Shown piece after piece: positions 1 to 10,222 of a stretch of DNA of 64,000 nucleotides (positions are counted from its first letter, which is position 1; the number at the start of each line of letters is the position of its first letter). Origin of the DNA: Patellaria atrata CBS 101060 (lineage: Eukaryota > Ascomycota > Dothideomycetes > Patellariales > Patellariaceae); NCBI GenBank assembly GCA_010093705.1, contig MU006091.1:300702-364701 (forward strand). Direction: 5' to 3'. A program made the position numbers and the translations under genes. Below the pieces are notes generated by a model that saw only the letters and a list, made by a program, of their open reading frames with translations, ran no database searches and was not told the origin of the DNA.

Positions 1-657
1 TTTCCGTTTTACGTTGTTTGAGGAAGAGTGGGTTATGAGTCTGACCCGATGGCGATATGTGTGGATGCGGATCCGGGACGGGATGATACGGCCGGGGTCT
101 AAAGGGGTACTTTCTATCATGATATAACCGAACTTTGTATGTAAAGGTATGTATGCCTCTCTGTCTAGGCGGGAACGACACCCTCAACCCGGATGGAGCC
201 AAATTAGAAGGAACGATGGTACGTGGAGGTACGGAAACAATCCTTCGAGATCATGCAAGTGATTGAGGTGTGTCATGATAAACCTCCAAGCTCAATTAAT
301 AGACAGATATCATAAGCGGCAAGTGACGGAACGAGTAGGTATAACAAATACAGCTGAATATCATAAGCAGTAAGCGACGGGACAAGCAGCCATCAGAGGA
401 GTTACAGTTAAGGGGAAAAAAAAAAAAGAAAAAACTTTTCCCTCCTGTACTTCGCAGGGCATGGGATAGTATGGCCACCATGGCATACCGTAGCCGTACA
501 AAACCGCTCCGGGTTATATCCTCCTATCCCTCCCGTCCCATGCATATGCCAGCCATACCCACCCACCAAAACCCAAACCCAAACCCAAACCCTCCTTAAC
601 CCCAAACACCACCTACGCCAACGTAATCTCATCGCCAGTCCTCTCGCCAAACACCCC
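1..657. other. gene-poor left edge
   Basis: No convincing coding region is visible before the 3' end of the condensin gene. The stretch holds a poly-A/G tract near 417-435 and a short run of CCCAAA units at about 568-593. It may carry the 3' UTR and terminator of the condensin gene. Confidence 0.5.
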
Positions 658-3600
658 TTAAGCCAACGTAGTCTCATCCCCAGTCCCCTCACTCTCGACC
701 TCACTTCTCTCAAACTCACTCATCTCCCGCCTGAGCTGGGCGACCGTCTCATCCTCCTCCTCCTCCTCCTCCTCCACTTCCATGTCCATCTCCTCCATCT
801 CCCCTTCTTCCCTCTTAACGCGTATCGGGACCTGGACCGTCGTTTCCTCCTCTTCATCCTCTTGCTTCTCCACACGCGTATCCTCCACACGACCACCCAT
901 CCCCTCAGGCGCACTATCCCCCTCAGTGCCCTCATCCGGCGTCCCCGCATCCGGTGTAGCAGTAACATCCGTAACATCCGCATCCGCATCCCCCGTCTCC
1001 CTCGCAGCCTTAACAACCCTCCCAACAGCAGTAGCAAGTCTCGCAAGCGCATTCCGCGCCGTGGCGTCCGTAGCAACATTCGCCTCCGCAGCCTCGATGA
1101 CGAGAGCGTGGACGTTTTGCGCCAAGGACGGGGTGCAGAGGCGGGTATGCTGGGGTGGGGGGACGTGGAGTTTGGATAGCATGGAGGTGAATTGTTTTTT
1201 GGTTGTTTCTGTTTGGATATGTTAGTTTGGGTTCATGGTAGCTGATTGACTTTTTGGGTTGGGAAAAGGGAACCGTACTATTAACCTGCGGACTCACAAT
1301 CCTCTCCAACAGCTCCTCGGCCAGTATAAGATGAGAATCCGCGTCTCCCTCCTTACCGTTGTCTGAAGTTTCCCCACCGTCGCCGAATCCAACTACCCTC
1401 CGCGGATCCGTCCACTCGACCAACATACCCCCGACAACGCCCAACCCGACCATCCCCTCCATCTCGTCTTCTTCCAAGTCGTCCCTGACGCCGGCGACGC
1501 TGATGACGACTTGCACGGCGACTCTGGCCATGGCTTCCGCGTTCTGCCGCCTCGAGTGGCAGTACACGGGCAGGAAGTAGCTGAGAGCCTGTCTGACGCC
1601 TGGGTTCTCCGCCGTCTCGGGGCTGAAGAAGGCGATGGTGATGTGTTTGAGGATCGAAGCCAGGACATCCGGGTCACGGAGGATATTGAGGAGCATTAGT
1701 TTCGCGAGGGCGGTTGTAGCTGTTAGAGAGACGGAAGGAGACGAGGAGCGGAGGGCACGAAGGAGGGATTTGGTTATTGGTTTGAGGAAGGGGGAGGGTT
1801 GCTCTGATGCCGTTTCTGTTGTGTCTTGTGCGGTTGTGGTGGTGAGATTTGAAGAGGGGATGGGAGAGAGGAGGGAGGGGTGTTGGGATAGGATGTCTGA
1901 GATTATTTGTAGGGCGATCATTTGGAGTGCGTCGTGGCCTTTGGTGAAGCAGTGGAGGAAGAGGGAGAGATTTTCTTCAGCTAGGTTCTTGCTGAGTAGA
2001 CAGCACAGTCCGAGACAAAGGAGGCCGCGCTCGCGGATTGGGGCTTCTTGACTCCGTACAGCTGGGACCACGAGGTTGTTGAGCATGGTTACTAGATGGG
2101 AGTTTGCTTCGAGGTCGCAGGAGACATTCTGGAGCATGCATTGTGCGATGTGGAGGCATTTCATGTTGACCATGATTTCTCTGATCGCCTTCTCCTCATC
2201 TATGGCTTCGTATTCGCTTTCGTCGACATCTGATTTTGACTTTTTGCTCCTCTTCTCCTTGGTTAGAGTGAGGTCCTCGCTCAGTTCCGATTGCGCGGAG
2301 TGAAAACTGTCGTCTCCCTCTTCTTCCAATTGGGAGGGCTCCTCGCCAATAATGGTATCATGCACTTCTGCTACGGCTTCAAGTACGATGCCGCAGAACT
2401 CGCGTTCCCCGGCGGCATTGCTCCCGCAGACGGTTCGTAAAACCTCAACCGCAAGCTTGGTGCATTCTTCTGGGAGCTCGGCAATAGCGAGTGCTTCGCG
2501 CATGACGGAGAACATCATTCTTCTGCCCACTTCATCCGAGTAGTCGAGGGTGAGGGCAATATGGAGGAGTTGCTCGACGCAAAATTCCTGCTGTACGGTG
2601 TCTTCCTCTACTTCGACGTCCTCTTGGAGTGCTACTTTGCGAACGTCTTCGATGAGGACGTTGAGATGTTTCTGGAGTAGATATGCGAACTTCGTGACTT
2701 CGGGCATCTTATCTTCTACCATACCTTGGAGCTTGGTATTCTCACCCTGGCGGCAGTAATCGTTGAATGTTCGTGCGATAAAGATGCCTTCCGGTGTCAA
2801 CTCGTCCCAGAAGGAGTCGGGGAAGGAGACGTAGTCGCAGTAATCGGGTCTTCCGTCCCAGAACTGCTTCATGGCCTCAAACGCCACACCACCTTCTACA
2901 CCAGAGTTCACCACATCAATACGTTCGAGCAGCTCGAGCAAGGCGTCTAAGCTTGGTTTTGAGACCTGGGGTCCCGGATTTGCGCATTCTTCGGCTGCTT
3001 CTTTCAGCCCAGCGCAGTCCTCGATCCATCTTTCTCGAAAGAGGCGTGCGGTAGCCTTACGGACATTCTCATCGCGATCTCGAAGACCCCATCTAAGGAG
3101 TTTCTCCCTATGTGTAAGGGATAAATGTCTAAAGTCTCCCAGAGCCGGAAGAAGACGAGCATAGAGTGCCCTACGGGTGGCGGGATCAAAGTCTCGCGCT
3201 CGCTCTAACAGGAACGGAAGCGTTGAAGGTGTAAAAGGTAAGTTCAAGAGTAAAGATCGGCGCACATCAGCGCTAGGATCATTCTGTAATACGTCTAACA
3301 GTTTCTCAAGAACTCCACCTGAATCTTCATCATCACTGTCTTCGTCTTCATTCTCTTCACCTTCACCCGCGAGGCGGCCGAGACCTAGGATGGCTTGAAC
3401 TCGTACACTACTCTCCTTGTCTCTGAGTCGTCTTAATAACCCCAATCTTACAAGGCCGAACAATTCATCGTCGATAGAGTCTAGTGTGTTTACAATATGG
3501 GCGATTATCTGCGTCGCTCGGAACCGTACTGTCTTATCTTTAGCCAGTAAGAGTGGTAGAATCATCGTGATGATATGAGATGTCAATCGTGTAGCAGGTG

Positions 3601-4099
3601 TTTCGGGGAATGCATCGGTGGTATCCGCATCATCTGTCTGTATGAGAGCACTATCTTTATCACTTGCGTGCTTCAAAAACAGCCCCAGAAACCGCACAAC
3701 CTTATCCCCAACCGGTTCACTTTTCTTGACTGGAAGAACTCTGAGCATACATCTTCCAATCTCTTCATTGAACTCAGCTTCTCCGAAGTCCTCCTCTTGG
3801 TGCTTCTTTTTAGGCTTAACAGGTTCATAGCAGCATGCTTCATGAATTTTTCTTAGATTGATGACAAGCTTTCGCTGAATTGCAGTCGATCGTTGCGTAT
3901 CTGTAAATATAGAAGATATCTGGTTTCGTAGTGATGTATCAGGACCTTCATCAGGTATATCGACCGCATGCGCGGAGGTGCGGGTTGAGGATGCGCGTGT
4001 CTTCAGACCTTCCTTGGAAGATTTTCGCGAGACCGCAGAAGCATCGGAGCGTCTTGCAGCTTCACGGCGCGCCGCTCGTATAGAGACTCGTCCTGGCAT
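658..4099 (-). CDS. cnd3: condensin complex subunit 3 (Cnd3/Ycg1/CAP-G family)
   Basis: HEAT-repeat subunit of condensin, the complex that compacts and resolves mitotic chromosomes. Two exons, 4099-1279 and 1208-658, flank a 70-base intron (GTACGG donor, CTAAC branch, CAG acceptor), giving 1123 aa. The N-terminal part (about residues 55-120) carries the segment IFTDTQRSTAIQRKLVINLR that leads into the first HEAT units. Tandem HEAT units follow (for example RATQIIAHIVNTLDSIDDELF and RVQAILGLGRLAGEGEEN), interrupted by acidic linkers. A family-typical middle region has WDELTPEGIFIARTFNDYC. The spliced junction restores QFTSMLSKLHVP, which is why this splice phase was chosen. The C-terminus is very acidic with runs of Glu. 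It is divergent from the cysteine-synthase gene, with start codons about 190 bases apart. Length fits the family (about 1000-1100 aa). Family assignment is strong; the exact splice is inferred. Confidence 0.9.
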
Positions 4100-4291
4100 T
4101 TTCCTGGTATGGTATTGGATAATGGTGGGTGTTGCTGCTGCATGTTTATGTTATAGAAGCGGGATGTAAACAATACCAAGAAAAGATTCTGCCGTCTGAC
4201 ACCGCTTTTCAATGCCGCGGACATCGCGATATTGCGCCATCTCAAAAAATCAGTGGACGAAAACTTTCAAGACCTTAAAAACATTTTCAAA

Positions 4292-5493
4292 ATGTTCAAA
4301 TCTGTAACTAGAGGCGCTACTCAGATTGCGTCTCGAGTATCAATGTCTTCTTTATCCGAGCAGTCGGCTCGATTTCTACATATAAAAGAGGTCTCAAAAG
4401 CTCAAGGCATAGGACAAGATGGCTTCATCAGCGGTAATAGTTGATTGAACCGGTTACTACATGGATGCAACGACTGACGTATTGAATCCGAATAGCCATT
4501 GGAAAGACTCCTTTGATCAAGCTGAAAAAGCTATCTGAAGAAACTGGCTGCGAAGTACTAGGCAAAGCAGAATTTCAAAACCCCGGTGGATCCGTCAAGG
4601 ACCGCGCAGCCCTCTTCGTGGTTGAAGATGCTGAGAGACGTGGTCAATTGAGACCTGGTGGTACAGTTATTGAGGGTACTGCTGGTAATACTGGAATTGG
4701 CCTTGCACATGTATGCCGATCGAAAGGATACAAGCTTGTCATCTATATGCCAAACACCCAGTCACAGGGAAAAATAGATTTATTGCGGCTTCTAGGTGCT
4801 GAGGTCTTCCCTGTTCCCGCCGTAGCATTCGACAACCCGCAAAACTATAATCATCAGGCGAAGAGGCATGCTGAAAATCTTGATAACGCTGTTTGGACGA
4901 ATCAATTCGATAATGTTGCAAACAGACAAGCGCATATAGAAACAACCGGCCCTGAGATCTGGTATCAGACGGAAGGAAAGGTCGATGCCTTTACCTGCTC
5001 AACAGGGACCGCTGGGACATTAGCAGGCGTGACACGGTACCTTAAGGAGATATCAGATGGACGAGTGAAGTCGTTCCTTGCAGATCCTCCCGGTTCCGTA
5101 CTACATTCCTACATCCAAAGTGGCGGCAAGCTCATCGAAAGATCTGGCTCATCAATTACTGAAGGTATCGGTCAAGGGCGTATAACCGACAATCTAAAAC
5201 CGGATCTCGATCTATTGGACGGCTCATTACACATAAGCGATGAAAAGTCTATCGCCATGGTCTATCGATGCTTAGATGAAGATGGTTTGTATCTTGGTGC
5301 CAGCTCTTGCTTGAATGTTGTGGCTGCAAAGGAGGTAGCAGAAAAACTTGGACCTGGACATACGGTTGTAACAATGCTATGCGACGGTGCATATAGATAT
5401 GCGGATAGACTCTTTTCAAAGAAGTGGTTACAGGAGAAGAATTTGTTAGATGCTATTCCTGAGCATCTCAAGAGATATATCGTCCTACCTTAG
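4292..5493 (+). CDS. cysteine synthase-like PLP enzyme (mitochondrial type)
   Basis: Fold-type II PLP enzyme of the O-acetylserine sulfhydrylase/cystathionine beta-synthase family, resembling yeast YGR012W and fungal cysteine synthase 2. Exon 1 is 4292-4433 and exon 2 is 4496-5493; the 62-base intron has a CTGAC branch and ends in AATAG. The splice yields [16 protein letters not shown], the canonical start of the catalytic core. The PLP lysine is K82 in NPGGSVKDR; the phosphate-binding loop TAGNTGIG and the later GTAGTLAG motif are present. The 379-aa product has a basic, Ser/Thr-rich N-terminus of about 45 residues, consistent with a mitochondrial presequence. An in-frame ATG at 4232 would add 20 residues but 4292 looks better for a presequence. 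Exact substrate cannot be told from sequence; some homologues in yeast lack clear cysteine synthase activity. Confidence 0.88.
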
Positions 5494-6043
5494 CTGGAGA
5501 AGGTACTTTAACATCTGTCGATTGTATGTCTGGAGGTGAATGCTCACTGTCTTCTCCCTTTTCATTATTTCCAATTCCTCGGTTTGGTATACGCTCAACG
5601 ACCTGACCTCTAGTCTAAAGTACCGATGTATTTCAATACAGGTACAGTTTAGGTATTTGTACAGCTTACAGTTCCTTGTATAATTTTACTTCTTTACGTA
5701 TGGCGAGGTCAGAGTCCAATTTTAAAGCGCCATACAGCACGTTAGGAGTACCAGATCAAGCAAAGGGAGTAAGCTGTTCCATCTTTGTATATAAGTCTTG
5801 AGCAAACAAGAACATATTCATACCCAAATTACTCATAGCGACTGCTGTAAAAGATGGAAAAGTTAGGAAGCAGCGTCTTAGGCAAATTTAGGTCTCAGCA
5901 ATAAATCCCTTCGATTGTCTTTTTCAGTTCTTTCGTCTCTCAAACATTCTCTAACACTAGTTACATATTTACGTCTATCGTTATTTTCCCCAGGTAAAAA
6001 TATTCAGAAGTCTATCGTTGTATCTGTCTACATTGGTATCAAA
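5494..6043. other. intergenic, nothing recognised
   Basis: AT-rich spacer between the cysteine-synthase gene and the next reading frame. I see no coding potential or repeat. The last 130 bases are open in the frame of the downstream gene but have no ATG. Confidence 0.4.
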
Positions 6044-7084
6044 ATGCCCTTTCTATGTCTGAGCTTCCAATTCAGCTTTAATCATCCAAGCACTGACTGC
6101 TTTATAGTCCAATCAATTCGGTCTTTACAGCACCAACGGTCTCATGACACGAGCTCTACTACTATCCATCACCCCAGGTCCCGAAGGGGTGCTCGTGTCT
6201 ATACGGCAGAACGGTTACATGAAATTCAGGAAGCACCCTACAGAACTCGAACGATCCAGGCTGAGATTACTATCTATCATGCCCGCCTTCGTAACGAAAA
6301 TGACAGAGTTTTATATCCTCTAATTATTAAATTCCTTGCCAATCGCCTAGAACTCTTACGCATTGAATCGAGAAGAATGGACGTAACCCACTATTTCGGT
6401 TTCAATGAAGCTTGCAATCTTCTCCTCTTCGAAACAGCTGCTACCTTTCCGATGTTTCTAAACCCTTTGTGGTTTGAAGCTTTTCGGCCAACGGGCGTTG
6501 TATCCTCGATTAGTCTTCTCGCACACTATGTCTCTCGTATATGCTGGCACCCGATTTCTTACCAACAATGGAACCGATGCTCAAGAGCGATACAACGGAT
6601 ACTAGAAATTGTTGATGAGGGCTCGCCAATTACTTTGCGGGCAACGTCTCCCCAACCGCGTATTAATCACCTGTACCGACTCCTACCAGAAGATCCTTCC
6701 TCTCCCTTAGAAAGCGATGAGGTATCAGACAATGGTACCATTTCCAACCTGTACCGTAATGATACAGAACATCATTGTTTATTGATATCTGTCGACGAAT
6801 GGCTTTCTGATCAAGTTATTGAACGTGTTGAAGAGTACGAATCCGAGATCCACATGCTATCTGGCCGATTCCCTATTAACTTTGCTGGTTTTCTCAATTA
6901 TGATGAACCGGTGGAAGTAGTATTGGAGCTGGGACGGCGGTTGTTGACTTATCCGTGGTTATCTGCTCAGCAGAGAAGACAGATAAACTTCTACGTAGAC
7001 CAAGCGTACACCAGAAGGGGCAATCGGCACGGGGACGTTGTAGAAGATTGGGAGAGGAGGGATATGATCAGGAGAAATTGGTAA
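6044..7084 (+). CDS. unknown protein, 346 aa
   Basis: Single open frame; the first ATG in frame is at 6044, so I start there (the frame is open from 5915 without ATG). I do not recognise a family. The middle (about residues 70-190) looks globular and helical, with segments such as LIIKFLANRLELLRIESRR and FNEACNLLLFETAATFPMFL and many aromatic residues. The part near residues 200-235 is more polar. No signal peptide or clear membrane span, no zinc-finger pattern. F-box-like or fungal-specific regulatory proteins are possible but unsupported. Neighbouring genes give no hint. An N-terminal intron (AGGTAAAA near 5993) cannot be excluded, which would change the start. Confidence 0.55.
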   Translation: MPFLCLSFQFSFNHPSTDCFIVQSIRSLQHQRSHDTSSTTIHHPRSRRGARVYTAERLHEIQEAPYRTRTIQAEITIYHARLRNENDRVLYPLIIKFLANRLELLRIESRRMDVTHYFGFNEACNLLLFETAATFPMFLNPLWFEAFRPTGVVSSISLLAHYVSRICWHPISYQQWNRCSRAIQRILEIVDEGSPITLRATSPQPRINHLYRLLPEDPSSPLESDEVSDNGTISNLYRNDTEHHCLLISVDEWLSDQVIERVEEYESEIHMLSGRFPINFAGFLNYDEPVEVVLELGRRLLTYPWLSAQQRRQINFYVDQAYTRRGNRHGDVVEDWERRDMIRRNW

Positions 7085-7489
7085 TCGGGTAGTTGTATAT
7101 GCCGTACACATGTTTCGAAGCTAGTGGGCTTGTCCATTCATTTGTTACTAAAGGAAATTCCGTAGTCGATGTGCTTGACATTAATGCAAGCTCTTGTTAC
7201 TCGTAGGCTTCTTGGAACAGATAGGTTTTTCAAATATTGTAACTGTGATCACCACTTACAAGAGAAGAGTGTAAACTCGGTCAAATCCAGAGCAGTGAAG
7301 TATGATGATGCGTAGGTGATGCATGGGTGCTTCAATTCTGCGCTTATGGGCCGTTCCGGCAACCGTATCAGCCCTGAGGAAGTTCTCCATGTCGCGGATC
7401 ATATGGTCTGATGTCTCTACATCTTTCGACAAATTCGCAACCAGCCTCAATTGAATGAAATCTGTTCATCAACTTTTGAAAGAACAATT
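7085..7489. other. intergenic, nothing recognised
   Basis: Spacer upstream of the small DUF4748-type gene. No supported coding region; a 64-codon reverse-strand frame at 7256-7450 has no recognisable content. Confidence 0.4.
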
Positions 7490-8099
7490 ATGAATACAGT
7501 AAGGGATTTCACTTCTATTGATAAAATCGAACTTCTGCTAACCGTTTGACAACAGCTTAGATCAGTCGGGTTAGGACTTCCGCATTTTCTAACAAGATCT
7601 CCACAACAGTAACGTGAAGTGCTCGACTGATTCCTTCATTGCAGGTACGGTTGGGGCGTCCTAATTCTCGGTACATCTCCTATTATCTCCTGATATCTTT
7701 CTTCCCTATCCACGACCCTTCTTCAACTTCTCTCCTTCAATCCACAGTGCCACCACACACAAACACTAACACCCGTCTCCCACAGCCGGTGGTGGCGCCT
7801 ACTACTTCGCAAAAAAGAGCATCAATGCGGATCGCGCCGAACGAGCTGCCGCAGAGCGCGAGCGTAGAGCTCGATGGGAAGACGTCGAATACAACAACCC
7901 TTCACCCGCACGGATGAATCAGCCTGCGACACAGTATTCTCCGAGCTCGGTGTCGCAGGGGGGGAAGAACAAACCACCCAGCGGGGATGTGACGGGTGAT
8001 CCGGCGAAAGAGGCGAGTCAAGATCCGGCACCCAGCGGGGAGAAAGGGTATCAGGCGACAGAGCCGTGGAGGAGTAAGAAGGGGGATAGGTTTTCGTAG
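7490..8099 (+). CDS. small DUF4748-type membrane protein
   Basis: Four-exon model: 7490-7498, 7556-7608, 7645-7670, 7786-8099, giving 133 aa. Spliced product starts MNTLRSVGLGLPHFLTR, then a single hydrophobic span YGWGVLILAGGGAYYFAKKS, followed by the charged helix NADRAERAAAERERRARWED and a polar tail ending RSKKGDRFS. The span-plus-KKSINADR signature is the hallmark of small fungal DUF4748 proteins, probably mitochondrial inner-membrane; function unknown. All joins agree in phase. Intron 3 (7671-7785) has an ACTAAC branch, intron 1 (7499-7555) a CTAAC branch. Intron 2 would be only 36 bases, at the lower limit for fungi, but it removes an in-frame TAA and restores phase 2 on both sides. 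The core from residue 22 on is secure; the first two exons are inference. Confidence 0.72.
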
Positions 8100-10222
8100 G
8101 ATGTTGGAAAGAACAAAAAGAATGATAAGAGACTATGAGACTAAGAGGAAAAGTCATGACATGTTTCTCTTTGATGAGATGATCGAGCTGTATGATAGGA
8201 GGATTTAGAATCAAATCAAAAGTCTGTATATATGTTGAATGCATGATTTGCGTTCAGGGGAAAGAATATCTCAACTCAGGAAGACAATTTCCATTATTGA
8301 AGTAAGTTTGACCATAATACGAAGACTACTAATTGTCCAAGCATCGTCACCCCGCCACCCAAAAGCAAACCATACGCCAACCTAATGCCCATTTCAAGCG
8401 GCCGATTTGGTCTGGCCCTCCTCAAAACGCCAAAAGCGAGGCTATGTCACTCATAGTCATGCAAAATATGCAACAATATCGTTTCCCACGCTCAAAACCC
8501 ACATGTTACTCCAAACATTCGCTTTATCTTAAACCAGGGACTTGAAATGGCCCAGGTACGAATTTGATAGGAGGCCTACAACCAGAATATGGATCAGTTC
8601 ATCTTGCTTTCATAGTACACTAGCACGCGGCGCTCTACCACGCATCTCTCCCTTTAATGGAACCACTTACCGTGTCTTCCAACTCCCGTCCTTCTTCGCG
8701 CTTCGACTCTGCGCAATAGGATATATGAATGGTACTGTCAAGGCACTGACGAGGTATAGTGTACTCGCTGCCTTGAGCATGAAGGAGGGAGGGGTTGGTC
8801 TTGCGGAATAATGCCGCATATTGATCATGGTGTTGGTATGCTCTCCTACTTTCGAGAGAAAAGATATATTAAGTCGGTAGTCAGGAGAAGGAACACAACA
8901 AACGCCGCGAGGATTCGGAGGAAGCTTAAGACGACTTTTCTGGGGACAAGGCGTTTGGACTAGTGAACGGTTGTGGAACTACGTCTGCTTTTAAGGTCGA
9001 GTTCGGCGTGGTGTGCCTGGTAGGGGTAGATCTCAGGTAAGAAAGTCGAGGAATGATGTAAGAGAAGCTAGTGGCATGTGAATTAGGACCGTTACTCGGC
9101 TCGTAATGCGACTTAAGCAAGTAACTGTAAGCTTATTTTCGATCGAGTGATTGCGCAGTGGGATAGTCGTGTCTATCGCGCTTAGTGCGTGATTAGTGCG
9201 TGTTGATCCCTCCGATCTGAGGAGATATTAACCGAACAAATTCTGGGACGGGGAGGTAGAAAATCGAAGTGGAAGTTGGCAGTTGGGGTTTTATCTTTTT
9301 ATTTGTTTAATTGTTCACTTGCGAAGAGTTTATACCGCCCAGTCCCCCTTTGTGGGGACTGTTGAGGTTTGTGGTGTGATATATGTCCCACATTTGTGCA
9401 ATCAGGGTCAGCCATACAAGGCAAGGCGGGCAGAGACGGGTCAATGACCACATTACGCCGTGTTTGTTTGTTATGCAAAATTTCTCTATACAGTCAGCAC
9501 GGGAGAGAAAGCTGTTGGAGATCTTCTAGCTTTGCAAATCTCCCGTCTTTCTAACTTACTATCACTGCAAAACTACGTCAAATCATCTATTTACACTTCA
9601 ACGATGAAGTAACGACTATCTTTCAATCCGAAGATACAACCCGAAACCGAGAAATGACGAACTGTCCTCAACTAGGCAGAAGTTCTGGAATGATCAGGAG
9701 AGAAACTGATAAATGCAGTGAGGTCGGAGCCTGGTGCAGGAAGTTTGTAATATGATGTCGATGATTGGTCCAACAAATTCCTGAACAATGACCTTCGATT
9801 TGCAGGATTTGATTTATCATTTCAAGCTCAGACTCTACCTCGTACAGTGCGTTTACGATTATTCTCAGAGCACATGAACTTACAGGCCTGATCGTCCATC
9901 AAACGTTGAGTGGAACTGCACCTCACCAGTCTCCTCGGATGAGAAGGGCTCAGGATCGCAGTTGGTCACTGAAAAGCTTTGGCCAGATCAAAAGCCATTT
10001 CAGTATCACACAAGTAACGCAATAGGTACTCGATACAGATATGCTGTTAAGTTCTTGTACTGTACAGTCATTGGTGAAACCTTGAATTAGAAGTACTTTT
10101 TACTTTTGAAGATATATCTAATATACAATGAGCAGAACAAAAAAGCAACGTCTTTAACAAAAGGGTATATAACAGGACAGGAAGTATGAATATAAGAGAA
10201 AAGGTGTGACTTCTAGTCGCCA
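8100..10222. other. 2.1-kb stretch without a supported gene
   Basis: Several short open frames (for example 8542-8811 forward and 8926-9120 reverse) have neither recognisable motifs nor splice partners. The last 150 bases are probably the 3' UTR of the fusion gene on the minus strand. No repeats of note seen. Confidence 0.4.

Noticed and set aside
568-593. CCCAAA runs as a telomere or interstitial telomeric repeat
   Set aside because: The fungal telomere unit is usually CCCTAA; four CCCAAA units in a CA-rich region are simple low complexity.
782-1225. 147-codon forward frame rich in Ser
   Set aside because: It is the antisense shadow of the acidic C-terminal exon of the condensin subunit.
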